DNA of 64,000 nucleotides from Nonomuraea indica (GTDB lineage: Bacteria; Actinomycetota; Actinomycetes; Streptosporangiales; Streptosporangiaceae), in contig NZ_KZ559467.1 of NCBI RefSeq assembly GCF_002850745.1, positions 445,319 through 509,318 on the forward strand, written 5' to 3'. Shown here piece after piece: positions 19,069 through 26,738 of the stretch (positions within the stretch are counted from its first letter, which is position 1; each line of letters starts with the position of its first letter). The notes beneath the pieces are model-generated. The model made no database searches. It was not told where the DNA came from and saw only the letters and a list, made by a program, of their open reading frames with translations. The translations under genes and the position numbers were made by a program.

Positions 19069-19181
19069 CCCCGGTCTGGCGGGATCACTGGGGCAGTTGA
19101 GGTGATTACAGGCGTTATGGGAGAGTCTGACATTCTTGGTCCCCCGGGCGCGTACCCCTGACCAGTGAAGGTGAGCAGAAG

Positions 19182-19811
19182 ATGCGAAAGACGATCGCGC
19201 TGGCCGTCGCGGCCGTCGCGTTGGCCGGCTGCGGGATGCTGCCCGGCCAGCAGGGCGCCGGTGGCGAGGAACGGCAGTCCCAGGACACCGGCCCGCTGAC
19301 CGGCCGGTCGCAGACGGTGCGGGAGCCCGCCGCCTCCGCCACCGCGCCGCAGGAGCCGGCCGCCTCCGCCACCGCGCCGCAGCAGCCCGCCCAGGGCGGC
19401 GAGGTGATCGCCAGTCGCGAGGCCAAGGTCATGGGGGGCGGGCAGTCCGGCGAGGCCCGCGTCGAGATCACCGCACTCAAGCGGCAGGGCCGGACCGTCA
19501 GCCTCAACTGGACCGTCACCGCCCTGTCCGGCAACGTCAACCTGCACAACGGCATGAGCACCGGGCCCCTGACGTTCTCGGTGGACGCCGTGTCGCTGAT
19601 CGACCCGGTGAACGCCAAGCGCTACCGCGTCGCGCGCAACGGCTCCGGCAGCGACGCCGAGTGCGTGTGCTCCGCGACGCAGGGGCAGTTCCTCAAGAAG
19701 GACGAGTCCTCCACGCTGTACGCGGTGTTCGCCGCGCCGCCGCCGGACGTCACCAAGATCAATGTCGAGATGCCCATGATCGGCGTGATCACCGATGTCC
19801 CGATCTCGTAG
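19182..19811 (+). CDS. Putative lipoprotein
   Basis: 209 residues. Lipoprotein signal MRKTIALAVAAVALAGC with lipobox LAGC (C17). A 10-residue repeat EPAASATAPQ occurs twice in tandem in the linker (about 47-66), followed by an immunoglobulin-like beta domain (ARVEITALKRQGRTVSLNWTV) with one CVC pair near residue 160. RBS AGCAGAAG lies before the ATG. It overlaps the OmpA-domain gene by 17 bp, so the two are co-translated and likely act together at the cell surface. No specific function is recognised. Confidence 0.8.
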   Translation: MRKTIALAVAAVALAGCGMLPGQQGAGGEERQSQDTGPLTGRSQTVREPAASATAPQEPAASATAPQQPAQGGEVIASREAKVMGGGQSGEARVEITALKRQGRTVSLNWTVTALSGNVNLHNGMSTGPLTFSVDAVSLIDPVNAKRYRVARNGSGSDAECVCSATQGQFLKKDESSTLYAVFAAPPPDVTKINVEMPMIGVITDVPIS

Positions 19812-20373
19812 AGCCGCCCTGGCCGTCGCGGTGAGCGCCGCGGTCGTGGGGACGGCGCCCGCCGTCGCGGCGGCCACCCCCGTGCCGACCCCGCCGCCGG
19901 GCGTGACGGGGACCGTCGAGGACCTGGTGCTGCCGGTCGAGGACATCATCGGCGAGGTCGAGTCGCTCGACGGCACCGAGAGCCAGAGCCGGCGCGGGAC
20001 CGAGGTGACGCTCGCGCTGACCAGCGACGTCCTGTTCGCCGTGGACAAGTGGGTGCTGACCGCCGAGGCCAGGCGGCGCCTGGAGCAGGTGGCCGCCAAG
20101 GTGCGGGAGGAGGCCGCGGGGGGCGTGGTCCGGATCGAGGGTCACACCGACGACCAGGGCGCCGACGCCTACAACCGCACGCTCTCGCAGCGCCGCGCCC
20201 AGGCGGTGGAGCGGGCCATGCGCGGCCTGCTCGGCGACGCGGGCGTGACGCTCCAGGCCCGAGGGTACGGCGAGAGCCGCCCGAAGCTGCCCAACGTGGT
20301 CGAGGGCAAGCCGGTGGCGAAGAACCGCGCCAAGAACCGCCGCGTGGAGATCGTCTTCGACGCCCGCCAGTGA
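19795..20373 (+). CDS. OmpA-family peptidoglycan-binding protein
   Basis: 192 residues. Signal peptide (AALAVAVSAAVVGTAPAVAAA) followed by a Pro-rich linker and a complete OmpA C-terminal domain: SDVLFAVDKWVLTAEARRRLEQ, IEGHTDDQGADAYNRTLSQRRAQAV and the closing NRRVEIVF. The TD and R residues that bind meso-diaminopimelate in this fold are present. It probably anchors a surface complex to peptidoglycan. The upstream lipoprotein overlaps it by 17 bp. Confidence 0.9.
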   Translation: MSRSRRAALAVAVSAAVVGTAPAVAAATPVPTPPPGVTGTVEDLVLPVEDIIGEVESLDGTESQSRRGTEVTLALTSDVLFAVDKWVLTAEARRRLEQVAAKVREEAAGGVVRIEGHTDDQGADAYNRTLSQRRAQAVERAMRGLLGDAGVTLQARGYGESRPKLPNVVEGKPVAKNRAKNRRVEIVFDARQ

Positions 20374-20490
20374 CGGCCGTGCTCGTCATCCGCGCGTACA
20401 CACGCCCGGGAGCTCCCCCAGCGTCACCGTTGACGGCCGTGCTCCTCCCCGCGGCCGTCACTCGCCCGGGAGCTCTCCCAGCGTCACCGT
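20371..20490. repeat. 60-bp tandem duplication at a convergent gene junction
   Basis: Unit 1 is 20371-20430 and unit 2 is 20431-20490. Both begin TGACGGCCGTGCTC and end in a near-identical 28-bp block beginning CGCCCGGGAGCTC and ending GCGTCACCGT; the middle has diverged. Unit 1 contains the ompA stop codon; unit 2 contains the end of the protease gene. Confidence 0.85.
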
Positions 20491-21528
20491 GACGGTCTCC
20501 CGGGAGCCGTCCTGCCGCAGCAGCTCCACCTTGGCCTGGGCGCCGGGCTTGAGCGTGGTCAGCACCTCGGCCAGCGCGGCCATCGTGGGCGTGTCCGCGC
20601 CGTTCACGGCCACGATCACGTCGCCTTCCTCGATGCCCGCCTTCGCCGCGCCGCCGCCCGGCTCGACCCTGGCGACGGCCGCGCCGATCGGCCGGCCGTC
20701 GGCGCCGACCACCGTGCTGCCCCGGATGCCGAGCGCCGCCCGGTGGGTGTTGGTGACCTTGCCGTCGCGCACGATCTGCGCGGCGATGTCGGTGGCGGTG
20801 TTGCTCGGGATGGCGAACCCGATGCCGGGCGCGGCCCCACCGCCCAGCTCGGGGTCGGTGGCGGCGAGCGTGGGAATGCCGATCACCTGGCCCGACAGGT
20901 CGACCAGCGCGCCGCCGCTGTTGCCCGGATTGATGGCGGCCGAGGTCTGGATCGCGTTGGCGATCGTCGCGCCCGGCGATCCGGCGGTCTGCGGCTCGGT
21001 CACCGTACGGCCGAGCGCCGAGACGATGCCGTTGGTCACGCTGCCGGACAGGCCGAGCGGGTTGCCCATGGCCAGCACCATCTGGCCCACCCGCAGCTTG
21101 GCCGAGTCGCCGAACCTGGCCGGCTTGAGTCCCTCCGGGTCGTCCACCTTGATCACGGCCAGGTCGCCGGCCTCGAAGCTCCGGACGAGCCGGGCCGGCC
21201 GCGGCTCGCCCCCGGTGGCGAGGGTCACCGTCATCGTGGTGGCCCGGCCGACCACGTGCGCGTTGGTCACGATGTGCCCGGCGGCGTCGTACACGACACC
21301 GGATCCGAGCCCCACCCGCGTGTTGATCTGCACGATCGACGGCAGCACGTCGCCGATCACCTGCTGGAACGTGGCCTCCAGCGGGTGCGCGGCGGTGCTC
21401 GTGGGGGCGGGCCCAGTGGGGGTGGCGGGGACTGGCGAGGGAGACGCCGTGCCGGCCTGCTGGAGTGCCGAGCAGCCGGAGAGCGGGATGACGACGGCGG
21501 CGCCGATCGCCGCGGCGATCCTCCTCAT
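20458..21528 (-). CDS. HtrA/DegQ-type trypsin-like serine protease, lipoprotein, with PDZ domain
   Basis: 356 residues. Lipoprotein signal with lipobox LSGC (C19) and a Ser/Pro linker. The trypsin-like domain has the triad H in TNAHVV, D in GDLAVIKV and S in PGNSGGALV, followed by one PDZ domain (GAAVARVEPGGGAAKAGIEEGDVIVAVNG). It acts as an envelope protein-quality-control protease outside the membrane. The start ATG at 21528 has AGGGAAGG upstream, which is itself part of a 16-bp palindrome. Divergent from the membrane protein gene at 21637. Confidence 0.93.
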   Translation of the reverse strand: MRRIAAAIGAAVVIPLSGCSALQQAGTASPSPVPATPTGPAPTSTAAHPLEATFQQVIGDVLPSIVQINTRVGLGSGVVYDAAGHIVTNAHVVGRATTMTVTLATGGEPRPARLVRSFEAGDLAVIKVDDPEGLKPARFGDSAKLRVGQMVLAMGNPLGLSGSVTNGIVSALGRTVTEPQTAGSPGATIANAIQTSAAINPGNSGGALVDLSGQVIGIPTLAATDPELGGGAAPGIGFAIPSNTATDIAAQIVRDGKVTNTHRAALGIRGSTVVGADGRPIGAAVARVEPGGGAAKAGIEEGDVIVAVNGADTPTMAALAEVLTTLKPGAQAKVELLRQDGSRETVTVTLGELPGE

Positions 21529-21544
21529 GGGAAGGTACCTTCCC
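21529..21544. promoter_or_regulatory. Perfect 16-bp palindrome at the protease start (operator candidate)
   Basis: GGGAAGGTACCTTCCC is a perfect palindrome directly abutting the ATG of the HtrA gene and containing its Shine-Dalgarno sequence. It could be a repressor site or an RNA hairpin that masks the ribosome site. Confidence 0.5.
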
Positions 21545-21636
21545 TGGCCGGTCGCGACGACACGCCTGCGCCGTTCGCACTGCTCAGCTCGCGGGCGGGG
21601 TGCGACGGAACGACCCAAGTGACGTAATCTCGACGC

Positions 21637-22521
21637 ATGGCGGACGTCGGTGACCAGAAACCTCCCTTCGATGCCCCCACCACCCCGTTCCGCAAGGTCG
21701 TCGCCGAGGACGAGACCGCCGTGATCCCGCGCCCGGTCTCGCGGGGGCCGTTCGTGCCCACGTCGCCTCCGCCGAAGCCGGGCCTGCTCGGGCGCGTGTC
21801 GCTCAAGTCGCTCTACCTGGTCGGTGTGTCCATCACGACCGTGGCGGCCCTCGTGCTGACGTTCACCATCTTCTCCGGCGACGGGGCGGGCGAGGACCCG
21901 GCCCAGCACGACGTGGCCGGCCTGGCGACCGTGCCCGACGCCGCCACGCCCGCCGTCAGCGCGCTCGCGCTGCCGCCGGTGCCGGCGAAGAAGGCCCTGG
22001 CGGGCCTGTCGGGCACCGCGTCGGTGGTGGCCGGCATCGTCTACGACACCAAGAACGGCATCAGCTACCCCCGGCTGGGCGCGCCGTGGCGGACCGCGAA
22101 GCACAAGCCGTTCACCCGCGCCCAGCGCGCCGGCAAAGCCGCCGATCCCGCCTCCGCGCCCGTCGCGGTGATCGGCTCGGCGCTCGTGCCGGGCGCCGCC
22201 CCGACGCCCAAGCCGTCGAAGGACGCCGACTACCGCAGGCTGGCCGTGCGCGCCGCCACGTGGACCCTGTCCCGGCAGTACCCCGCGGGGGCCAGGCTCA
22301 CCTGGACCGCGTCCCAGAGGAACCCGGTGGGCGCCGGCTGGACGCTCGGTTACCGGGTGACCTACACCGTCGCGGGCCAGGCGCAGGTGTCGCAGGCGCT
22401 GATCTCGGTGGTGGAGGTGGGCAAGGCGAAGCCCGCCATGCTCTTCGCCTCGATCCCGCAGAGCGGCAGGAAGCGCTGGCGCGACCTCAACACCCTCGCC
22501 GCGCAGATTCGTCCCATCTAG
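21637..22521 (+). CDS. Conserved membrane-anchored protein of unknown function
   Basis: 294 residues. A Pro-rich cytoplasmic N-terminus of about 55 residues is followed by a single TM helix (SLYLVGVSITTVAALVLTFTIF), an Ala/Pro linker and an extracellular domain from about 120, with a possible substrate-binding-like end (GAGWTLGYRVTYTVAGQAQV). No motif assigns a function. It is divergent from the HtrA protease with a 108-bp spacer, suggesting a shared envelope-stress context. Confidence 0.8.
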   Translation: MADVGDQKPPFDAPTTPFRKVVAEDETAVIPRPVSRGPFVPTSPPPKPGLLGRVSLKSLYLVGVSITTVAALVLTFTIFSGDGAGEDPAQHDVAGLATVPDAATPAVSALALPPVPAKKALAGLSGTASVVAGIVYDTKNGISYPRLGAPWRTAKHKPFTRAQRAGKAADPASAPVAVIGSALVPGAAPTPKPSKDADYRRLAVRAATWTLSRQYPAGARLTWTASQRNPVGAGWTLGYRVTYTVAGQAQVSQALISVVEVGKAKPAMLFASIPQSGRKRWRDLNTLAAQIRPI

Positions 22522-22530
22522 TGTAGAAGC

Positions 22531-22542
22531 ATTCTCTAGAAT
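22531..22542. promoter_or_regulatory. Inverted repeat upstream of the acyl-CoA dehydrogenase gene
   Basis: ATTCTCTAGAAT (5-bp arms, 2-bp spacer) sits in an AT-rich block (TAGAAGCATTCTCTAGAATA) between two + strand genes. The block resembles TetR-type lipid-regulator sites but does not match the KstR consensus. Confidence 0.4.
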
Positions 22543-22583
22543 ATGGTTCTGGGCATCACCGGGACCTGCTGGAGGATGTAGCG

Positions 22584-24761
22584 ATGGCGATCGGGTTGAA
22601 CGAGGAGCACGAGGCGCTGCGTGAGTCGGTGAGCGGCTGGGCCGAGCGGAACATCCCCGCCGAGCTGCTCCGCGCCGCCGCAGACGAGCGCCCGCCCTTC
22701 TGGCGGAGCCTCGCCGACCAGGGGCTGCTCGGCCTGCACCTGCCCGAGGAGGCCGGCGGGTCCGGTTATGGGCTGCTGGAGGCGGCGGTCGCGATCGAGG
22801 CCATGGCCGAGCGGATGGCGCCCGGCCCGTACGTGCCGACCGTGCTGGCCGGGGCCGTGATCCACGCCTCCAAGCGGCACGAACTGCTGCCCGCGCTCGC
22901 CGACGGCACGCTCACCGGCGCCGTCGCGCTGACGGGCGCGCTCACCGGCACCCGTGACGGCGACGGCGCGCTGGTCGTGTCGGGCACGGCCGAGCCGGTG
23001 CTGGGCGGCGCCCTGGCCGACGTGCTGGTGCTGCCCGTCTCCACCGACGAGGGCGAGGAGTGGGTCGCGCTCGACGCCTCCGCCGCCACCGTCACCGCGG
23101 TCAAGTCGCTCGACCTGACCAGATCCGTGGCGAAGGTCGAGCTGGCGGGCGTGACCGTGCCCGCCGAACGGGTGCTGGAGGGGGTCGAGCGCTCCGGCGT
23201 GCTCAACCTGGCCGCCGTCCTGCTCGGGGCCGAGGCGGCGGGGCTGGCGTCGTGGTGCGTGCGCTCGGCCGCCGAGTACGCCAAGGTACGGATCCAGTTC
23301 GGCCGCCCGATCGGCCAGTTCCAGGGCATCAAGCACAAGCTGTCGCGCATGCTCGTCGCCCTGGAGCAGGCCCGCGCCACCGTCTGGGACGCCACCCGCG
23401 CCGAGGGCGCCGAGCTGGAGTACGCCGCCGCGATCGCCGCCGTGATGGCGCCCGACGCGGCCGTGCAGTGCGCCAAGGACGCCATCCAGACCTTCGGCGG
23501 CATCGGCTACACCTTCGAGCACGACGTCCACCTCTACTATCGCCGCGCGCTGACGCTGCGCGCCCTGCTCGGCCCGTCCGCCGGATGGGCGGCCACCGTG
23601 GCGGCGCTGGCGCTGCGGGGCGTCAGCCGGGAGATGGAGATCGACCTGCCCGAGGACGCCGCGCCGCTGCGCGAGTCCATCCGCGCCGAGATCGCCGAGA
23701 TCAAGGAGCTCGCGGGCGTGGAGCAGAAGCGGGCGCTCGCGGCGCGCGGGTTCGTCATGCCGCACCTGCCGCGGCCGTGGGGCCGGGCCGCCTCGCCGCT
23801 GGAGCAGGTGCTGATCGCGCAGGAGCTGAAGGCCGCCCGGGTCAAGCTCCCCGCCATGATCATCGGCGCGTGGGTGGTGCCGTCCGTCGTCTCGTACGGC
23901 ACGCCCGAGCAGCAGGAACGCTTCCTGCCCAAGACGCTCAGCGGCGAGCTGATCTGGTGCCAGCTCTTCTCCGAGCCGGGCGCCGGCTCCGACCTGGCCT
24001 CGCTGCAGATGAAGGCCGAGAAGGTCGAGGGCGGCTGGCGGCTGAACGGCCAGAAGATCTGGACCTCCGTCGCCCACGTCGCCGAGTGGGGCATCTGCAT
24101 CGCCCGCAACTCCTCCGAGGGCTCCAAGCACGAGGGCATCACGTACTTCCTCGTGGACATGAAGGCGCCGGGCGTGACGGTCCGGCCGCTGACCGAGATG
24201 ACCGGCGAGAACCTGTTCAACGAGGTCTTCCTGGACGACGTGTTCGTGCCCGACGAACTGGTCGTCGGCGAGGTCGGCCAGGGCTGGAAGGTGGCGCGCA
24301 ACACGCTGTCGAACGAGCGCGTGTCGCTGTCGTCCGGCTCCGGCGGCACCGGCGCGTCGGTGCCCGACCTGCTCGGGCTGGTGGGCCGGCTCGGGCGCGA
24401 GCTGACCCCCGTCGAGGAGCAGCAGGTGGCGGAGGTGGTGTGCGAGGCGCACTCGATCAACGCGCTGTCGCTGCGGGTCACGCTCAAGCAGCTCGCCGGG
24501 GCGGAGCCGGGAGCCGACGCCTCGGTGCGCAAGCTGCTGTCCACCTCGCACGCCCAGCACGTCTCCGAGACGGCCGTCGCCCTGCTGGGCGCGTCGGCGG
24601 TGGTGGCCGCCGACATGTCGCTGGGCGACGCGGGCTACTGGAACCGGGCCGTGCTGGCCACCCGGGCGATGACCATCTACGGCGGCACGACCGAGGTGCA
24701 GCTCAACATCATCGGCGAGCGCATGCTCGGCCTGCCCCGGGATCCCGAACCGGGCAGATGA
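22584..24761 (+). CDS. Two-domain acyl-CoA dehydrogenase, FadE34-like
   Basis: 725 residues made of two complete acyl-CoA dehydrogenase units (about 1-340 and 375-725). This tandem form is characteristic of mycobacterial FadE34 (711 residues), which desaturates steroid side-chain CoA esters. The second unit carries the FAD/substrate signatures LIWCQLFSEPGAGSDLASLQ and KIWTS, and ends IYGGTTEVQLNIIGERMLGLPR. The first ends GGIGYTFEHDVHLYYRR. RBS GGAGG is 8 bp before the ATG. It is separated from the steroid cluster at 38-47 kb by the envelope locus. Substrate assignment is by family architecture only. Confidence 0.85.
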   Translation: MAIGLNEEHEALRESVSGWAERNIPAELLRAAADERPPFWRSLADQGLLGLHLPEEAGGSGYGLLEAAVAIEAMAERMAPGPYVPTVLAGAVIHASKRHELLPALADGTLTGAVALTGALTGTRDGDGALVVSGTAEPVLGGALADVLVLPVSTDEGEEWVALDASAATVTAVKSLDLTRSVAKVELAGVTVPAERVLEGVERSGVLNLAAVLLGAEAAGLASWCVRSAAEYAKVRIQFGRPIGQFQGIKHKLSRMLVALEQARATVWDATRAEGAELEYAAAIAAVMAPDAAVQCAKDAIQTFGGIGYTFEHDVHLYYRRALTLRALLGPSAGWAATVAALALRGVSREMEIDLPEDAAPLRESIRAEIAEIKELAGVEQKRALAARGFVMPHLPRPWGRAASPLEQVLIAQELKAARVKLPAMIIGAWVVPSVVSYGTPEQQERFLPKTLSGELIWCQLFSEPGAGSDLASLQMKAEKVEGGWRLNGQKIWTSVAHVAEWGICIARNSSEGSKHEGITYFLVDMKAPGVTVRPLTEMTGENLFNEVFLDDVFVPDELVVGEVGQGWKVARNTLSNERVSLSSGSGGTGASVPDLLGLVGRLGRELTPVEEQQVAEVVCEAHSINALSLRVTLKQLAGAEPGADASVRKLLSTSHAQHVSETAVALLGASAVVAADMSLGDAGYWNRAVLATRAMTIYGGTTEVQLNIIGERMLGLPRDPEPGR

Positions 24762-24767
24762 GCGGCG

Positions 24768-24793
24768 GAGGCCGGGCCCCAGCGCCCGGCCTC
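24768..24793. terminator. Bidirectional terminator hairpin
   Basis: GAGGCCGGG (24768-24776) and CCCGGCCTC (24785-24793) form a 9-bp stem with an 8-nt loop between the acyl-CoA dehydrogenase gene and the convergent membrane protein gene. Confidence 0.65.
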
Positions 24794-24804
24794 CCACGGG
24801 GGTC

Positions 24805-26631
24805 TCACCGGCGGCCGGCCGTGACCGGCTGGAGCGGGGTGGGCGTCCCGTGCCTGGCGGGACGCGGGACACCGACCCTGATCTCGCCGACGCACGCGGT
24901 GCCGCCGTCCACGGTGCGGACGACCAGCTCGGCGCCGCCGCCGGTGACCGTGGCGAAGGTCCAGCCGAAGTCCTTGGCCGCCGGGACCGTCTCCTCGGCC
25001 CCGCCCAGCCGGACGGCGAGCCGGGTGGCGGCCGGGTTGAGATAGCCGATCTGCACCGTCCACTCCCCGCGGGGCATCGGCAGGGGCAGCGGGAAGCGCG
25101 TCTCCCGGCCCGGGACCGGCGTGCAGCCGCCCCGCTGGGGGATCGTCAGGCCCTCGACGCTCACCGGGCGCAGGCGGCCCTCCGGATCGAAGGCCAGCGG
25201 GTTGGGCAGCGGGCCGGACAGGCGCCTGGCCCAGGTCAGCGGACGGTCCGCCGCGAGCGGGCCGAGCACCTTGGAGACGCGCGCGTAGTCGTAGAAGAAC
25301 TGCGGCTCGACCACCCTGGCCGGCACGTGGGCGTCCAGGATGACGGCCCCCGCCGGGGCGCGCTGCAGGGCCAGCCGGCCGGTCTCGACGTAGCTCCTGA
25401 CGTGCTCGCCGAGCGGCAGGCGGGCGTACGCCGTCACCGACCACACCGACCCGGCCGCGACCGCCGCCGCGAGGGGGATCCAGGCGTGCCGGAGCCGGGG
25501 CGGCGGCCGCAGCCAGGGCCGCTCCTCGCCCTGCACCGGGATGAACGCCAGCCCGACGACCAGCGCCAGCACGACGGCGGTGGAGGAGACGTACCTCAGC
25601 TCCATGCCGCCGAGGTCGGGCCCGAGCTGCGCCACCCGCCCGATCATGACGGGCACCACGTCCGCCAGCACGAAGTAGGCCAGCAGCGTCAGCCACGCCA
25701 GCCAGGCCCGCCGCCGGTAGACCAGCGACGCCGCGACGGCGACGGCCGCGACGCCCAGCGCGGCCCACATCGGCGCCGGGGGAGTGGCGGCGATGGCGTA
25801 GTCCTCCGTGATCGGATGCCAGCGCCACGGCCCGCCCAGGGCGGCGGGCACGAACGAGCCGCTCAGCAGTTTCCAGGCGAAGCTCGCCGCGACCGCCGGG
25901 TCGGGCAGCGCGGGCCGTACCGTGTCGTTGGTGAGCTGCACCGAGGTGAAGAGCTGCCGGAAGAAGACCGCCGCATAGACCGCGATCACGGCGAGGTACA
26001 GCAGCCACGCGGGCCGGCGCCGGGCGCGCGGCAGCCACCCCACTGTCAGCACGAACGCGAGCACCAGGATGAACGGCGCCTTGACGTAGAAGACCATGCC
26101 CAGGACCGCCCACCCGGCTGTGGCGACGGCGTACCGGAACCTGCCGGTCCTGGCGTGCAGCACCTGCGAGCCGAGCGCCATCGGCAGCGCGACCTGGAAC
26201 GGCAGCGTCTCGATGACCACGGCCCACCACGACAGCGACGAGATCGTCATCGGTGTCAGCAGGTAGAGCCCCAGCGGCACCAGGATGGCCGGGCGCGCCC
26301 CGAACAGCAGCTTGAGCAGCCACAGCAGCGCCAGCCCGGCCGCGGCCTGCAGGCCGATCGTGATGGCGTGCGCCAGCACGTCGTTGTAGACGCCGAGCCG
26401 GCCCATCGCCCAGTGGACGGCGAACGGCCCCGGCACGAGGTGGCCGTAGTCGACGCGCATGAGGTAGTCCCAGGACAGCTCCTGTTCCAGCCCGCGGGCG
26501 ATGAAGGTGAAGTCGTCCTGGCGGAAGTACGTCCGCCGCACGAGGCCGAACTTCCAGACGAGCTGCACGACGATCATCACGATGGCCGCGGCCAGCACGA
26601 TCTCGCCGCGTTCTCTCGGACGCGTTCCCAC
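24805..26631 (-). CDS. Polytopic membrane protein, GT-C glycosyltransferase-like
   Basis: 608 residues from GTG 26631 (MGTRPRERGE...), preceded by GGGGAG; an ATG at 26700 would add 23 residues but has no ribosome site. About eleven TM segments are followed by an extracytoplasmic C-terminal domain of about 190 residues. The first outer loop contains YFRQDDFTF, the acidic pair typical of GT-C polyprenyl-phosphate-sugar glycosyltransferases. It sits at the edge of the AftD envelope locus and is divergent from another polytopic protein. A transferase acting on envelope glycans is inferred; sugar and acceptor are unknown. Confidence 0.75.
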   Translation of the reverse strand: MGTRPRERGEIVLAAAIVMIVVQLVWKFGLVRRTYFRQDDFTFIARGLEQELSWDYLMRVDYGHLVPGPFAVHWAMGRLGVYNDVLAHAITIGLQAAAGLALLWLLKLLFGARPAILVPLGLYLLTPMTISSLSWWAVVIETLPFQVALPMALGSQVLHARTGRFRYAVATAGWAVLGMVFYVKAPFILVLAFVLTVGWLPRARRRPAWLLYLAVIAVYAAVFFRQLFTSVQLTNDTVRPALPDPAVAASFAWKLLSGSFVPAALGGPWRWHPITEDYAIAATPPAPMWAALGVAAVAVAASLVYRRRAWLAWLTLLAYFVLADVVPVMIGRVAQLGPDLGGMELRYVSSTAVVLALVVGLAFIPVQGEERPWLRPPPRLRHAWIPLAAAVAAGSVWSVTAYARLPLGEHVRSYVETGRLALQRAPAGAVILDAHVPARVVEPQFFYDYARVSKVLGPLAADRPLTWARRLSGPLPNPLAFDPEGRLRPVSVEGLTIPQRGGCTPVPGRETRFPLPLPMPRGEWTVQIGYLNPAATRLAVRLGGAEETVPAAKDFGWTFATVTGGGAELVVRTVDGGTACVGEIRVGVPRPARHGTPTPLQPVTAGRR

Positions 26632-26690
26632 CGTCTCCCCGCTCGTCGACCGGCCTGGCCTGTCCCCTATGCCCGGAACCTTAACTAGGT

Positions 26691-26711
26691 GGGCATTCAT
26701 GCGGAATGCCC
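26691..26711. promoter_or_regulatory. Inverted repeat between divergent envelope genes
   Basis: GGGCATTC (26691-26698) and GAATGCCC (26704-26711) form an 8-bp perfect inverted repeat with a 5-nt spacer in the intergenic region between two divergent membrane protein genes. Operator candidate. Confidence 0.4.
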
Positions 26712-26738
26712 GTTGTGTGGTTGTGATGTCATAGCGGG

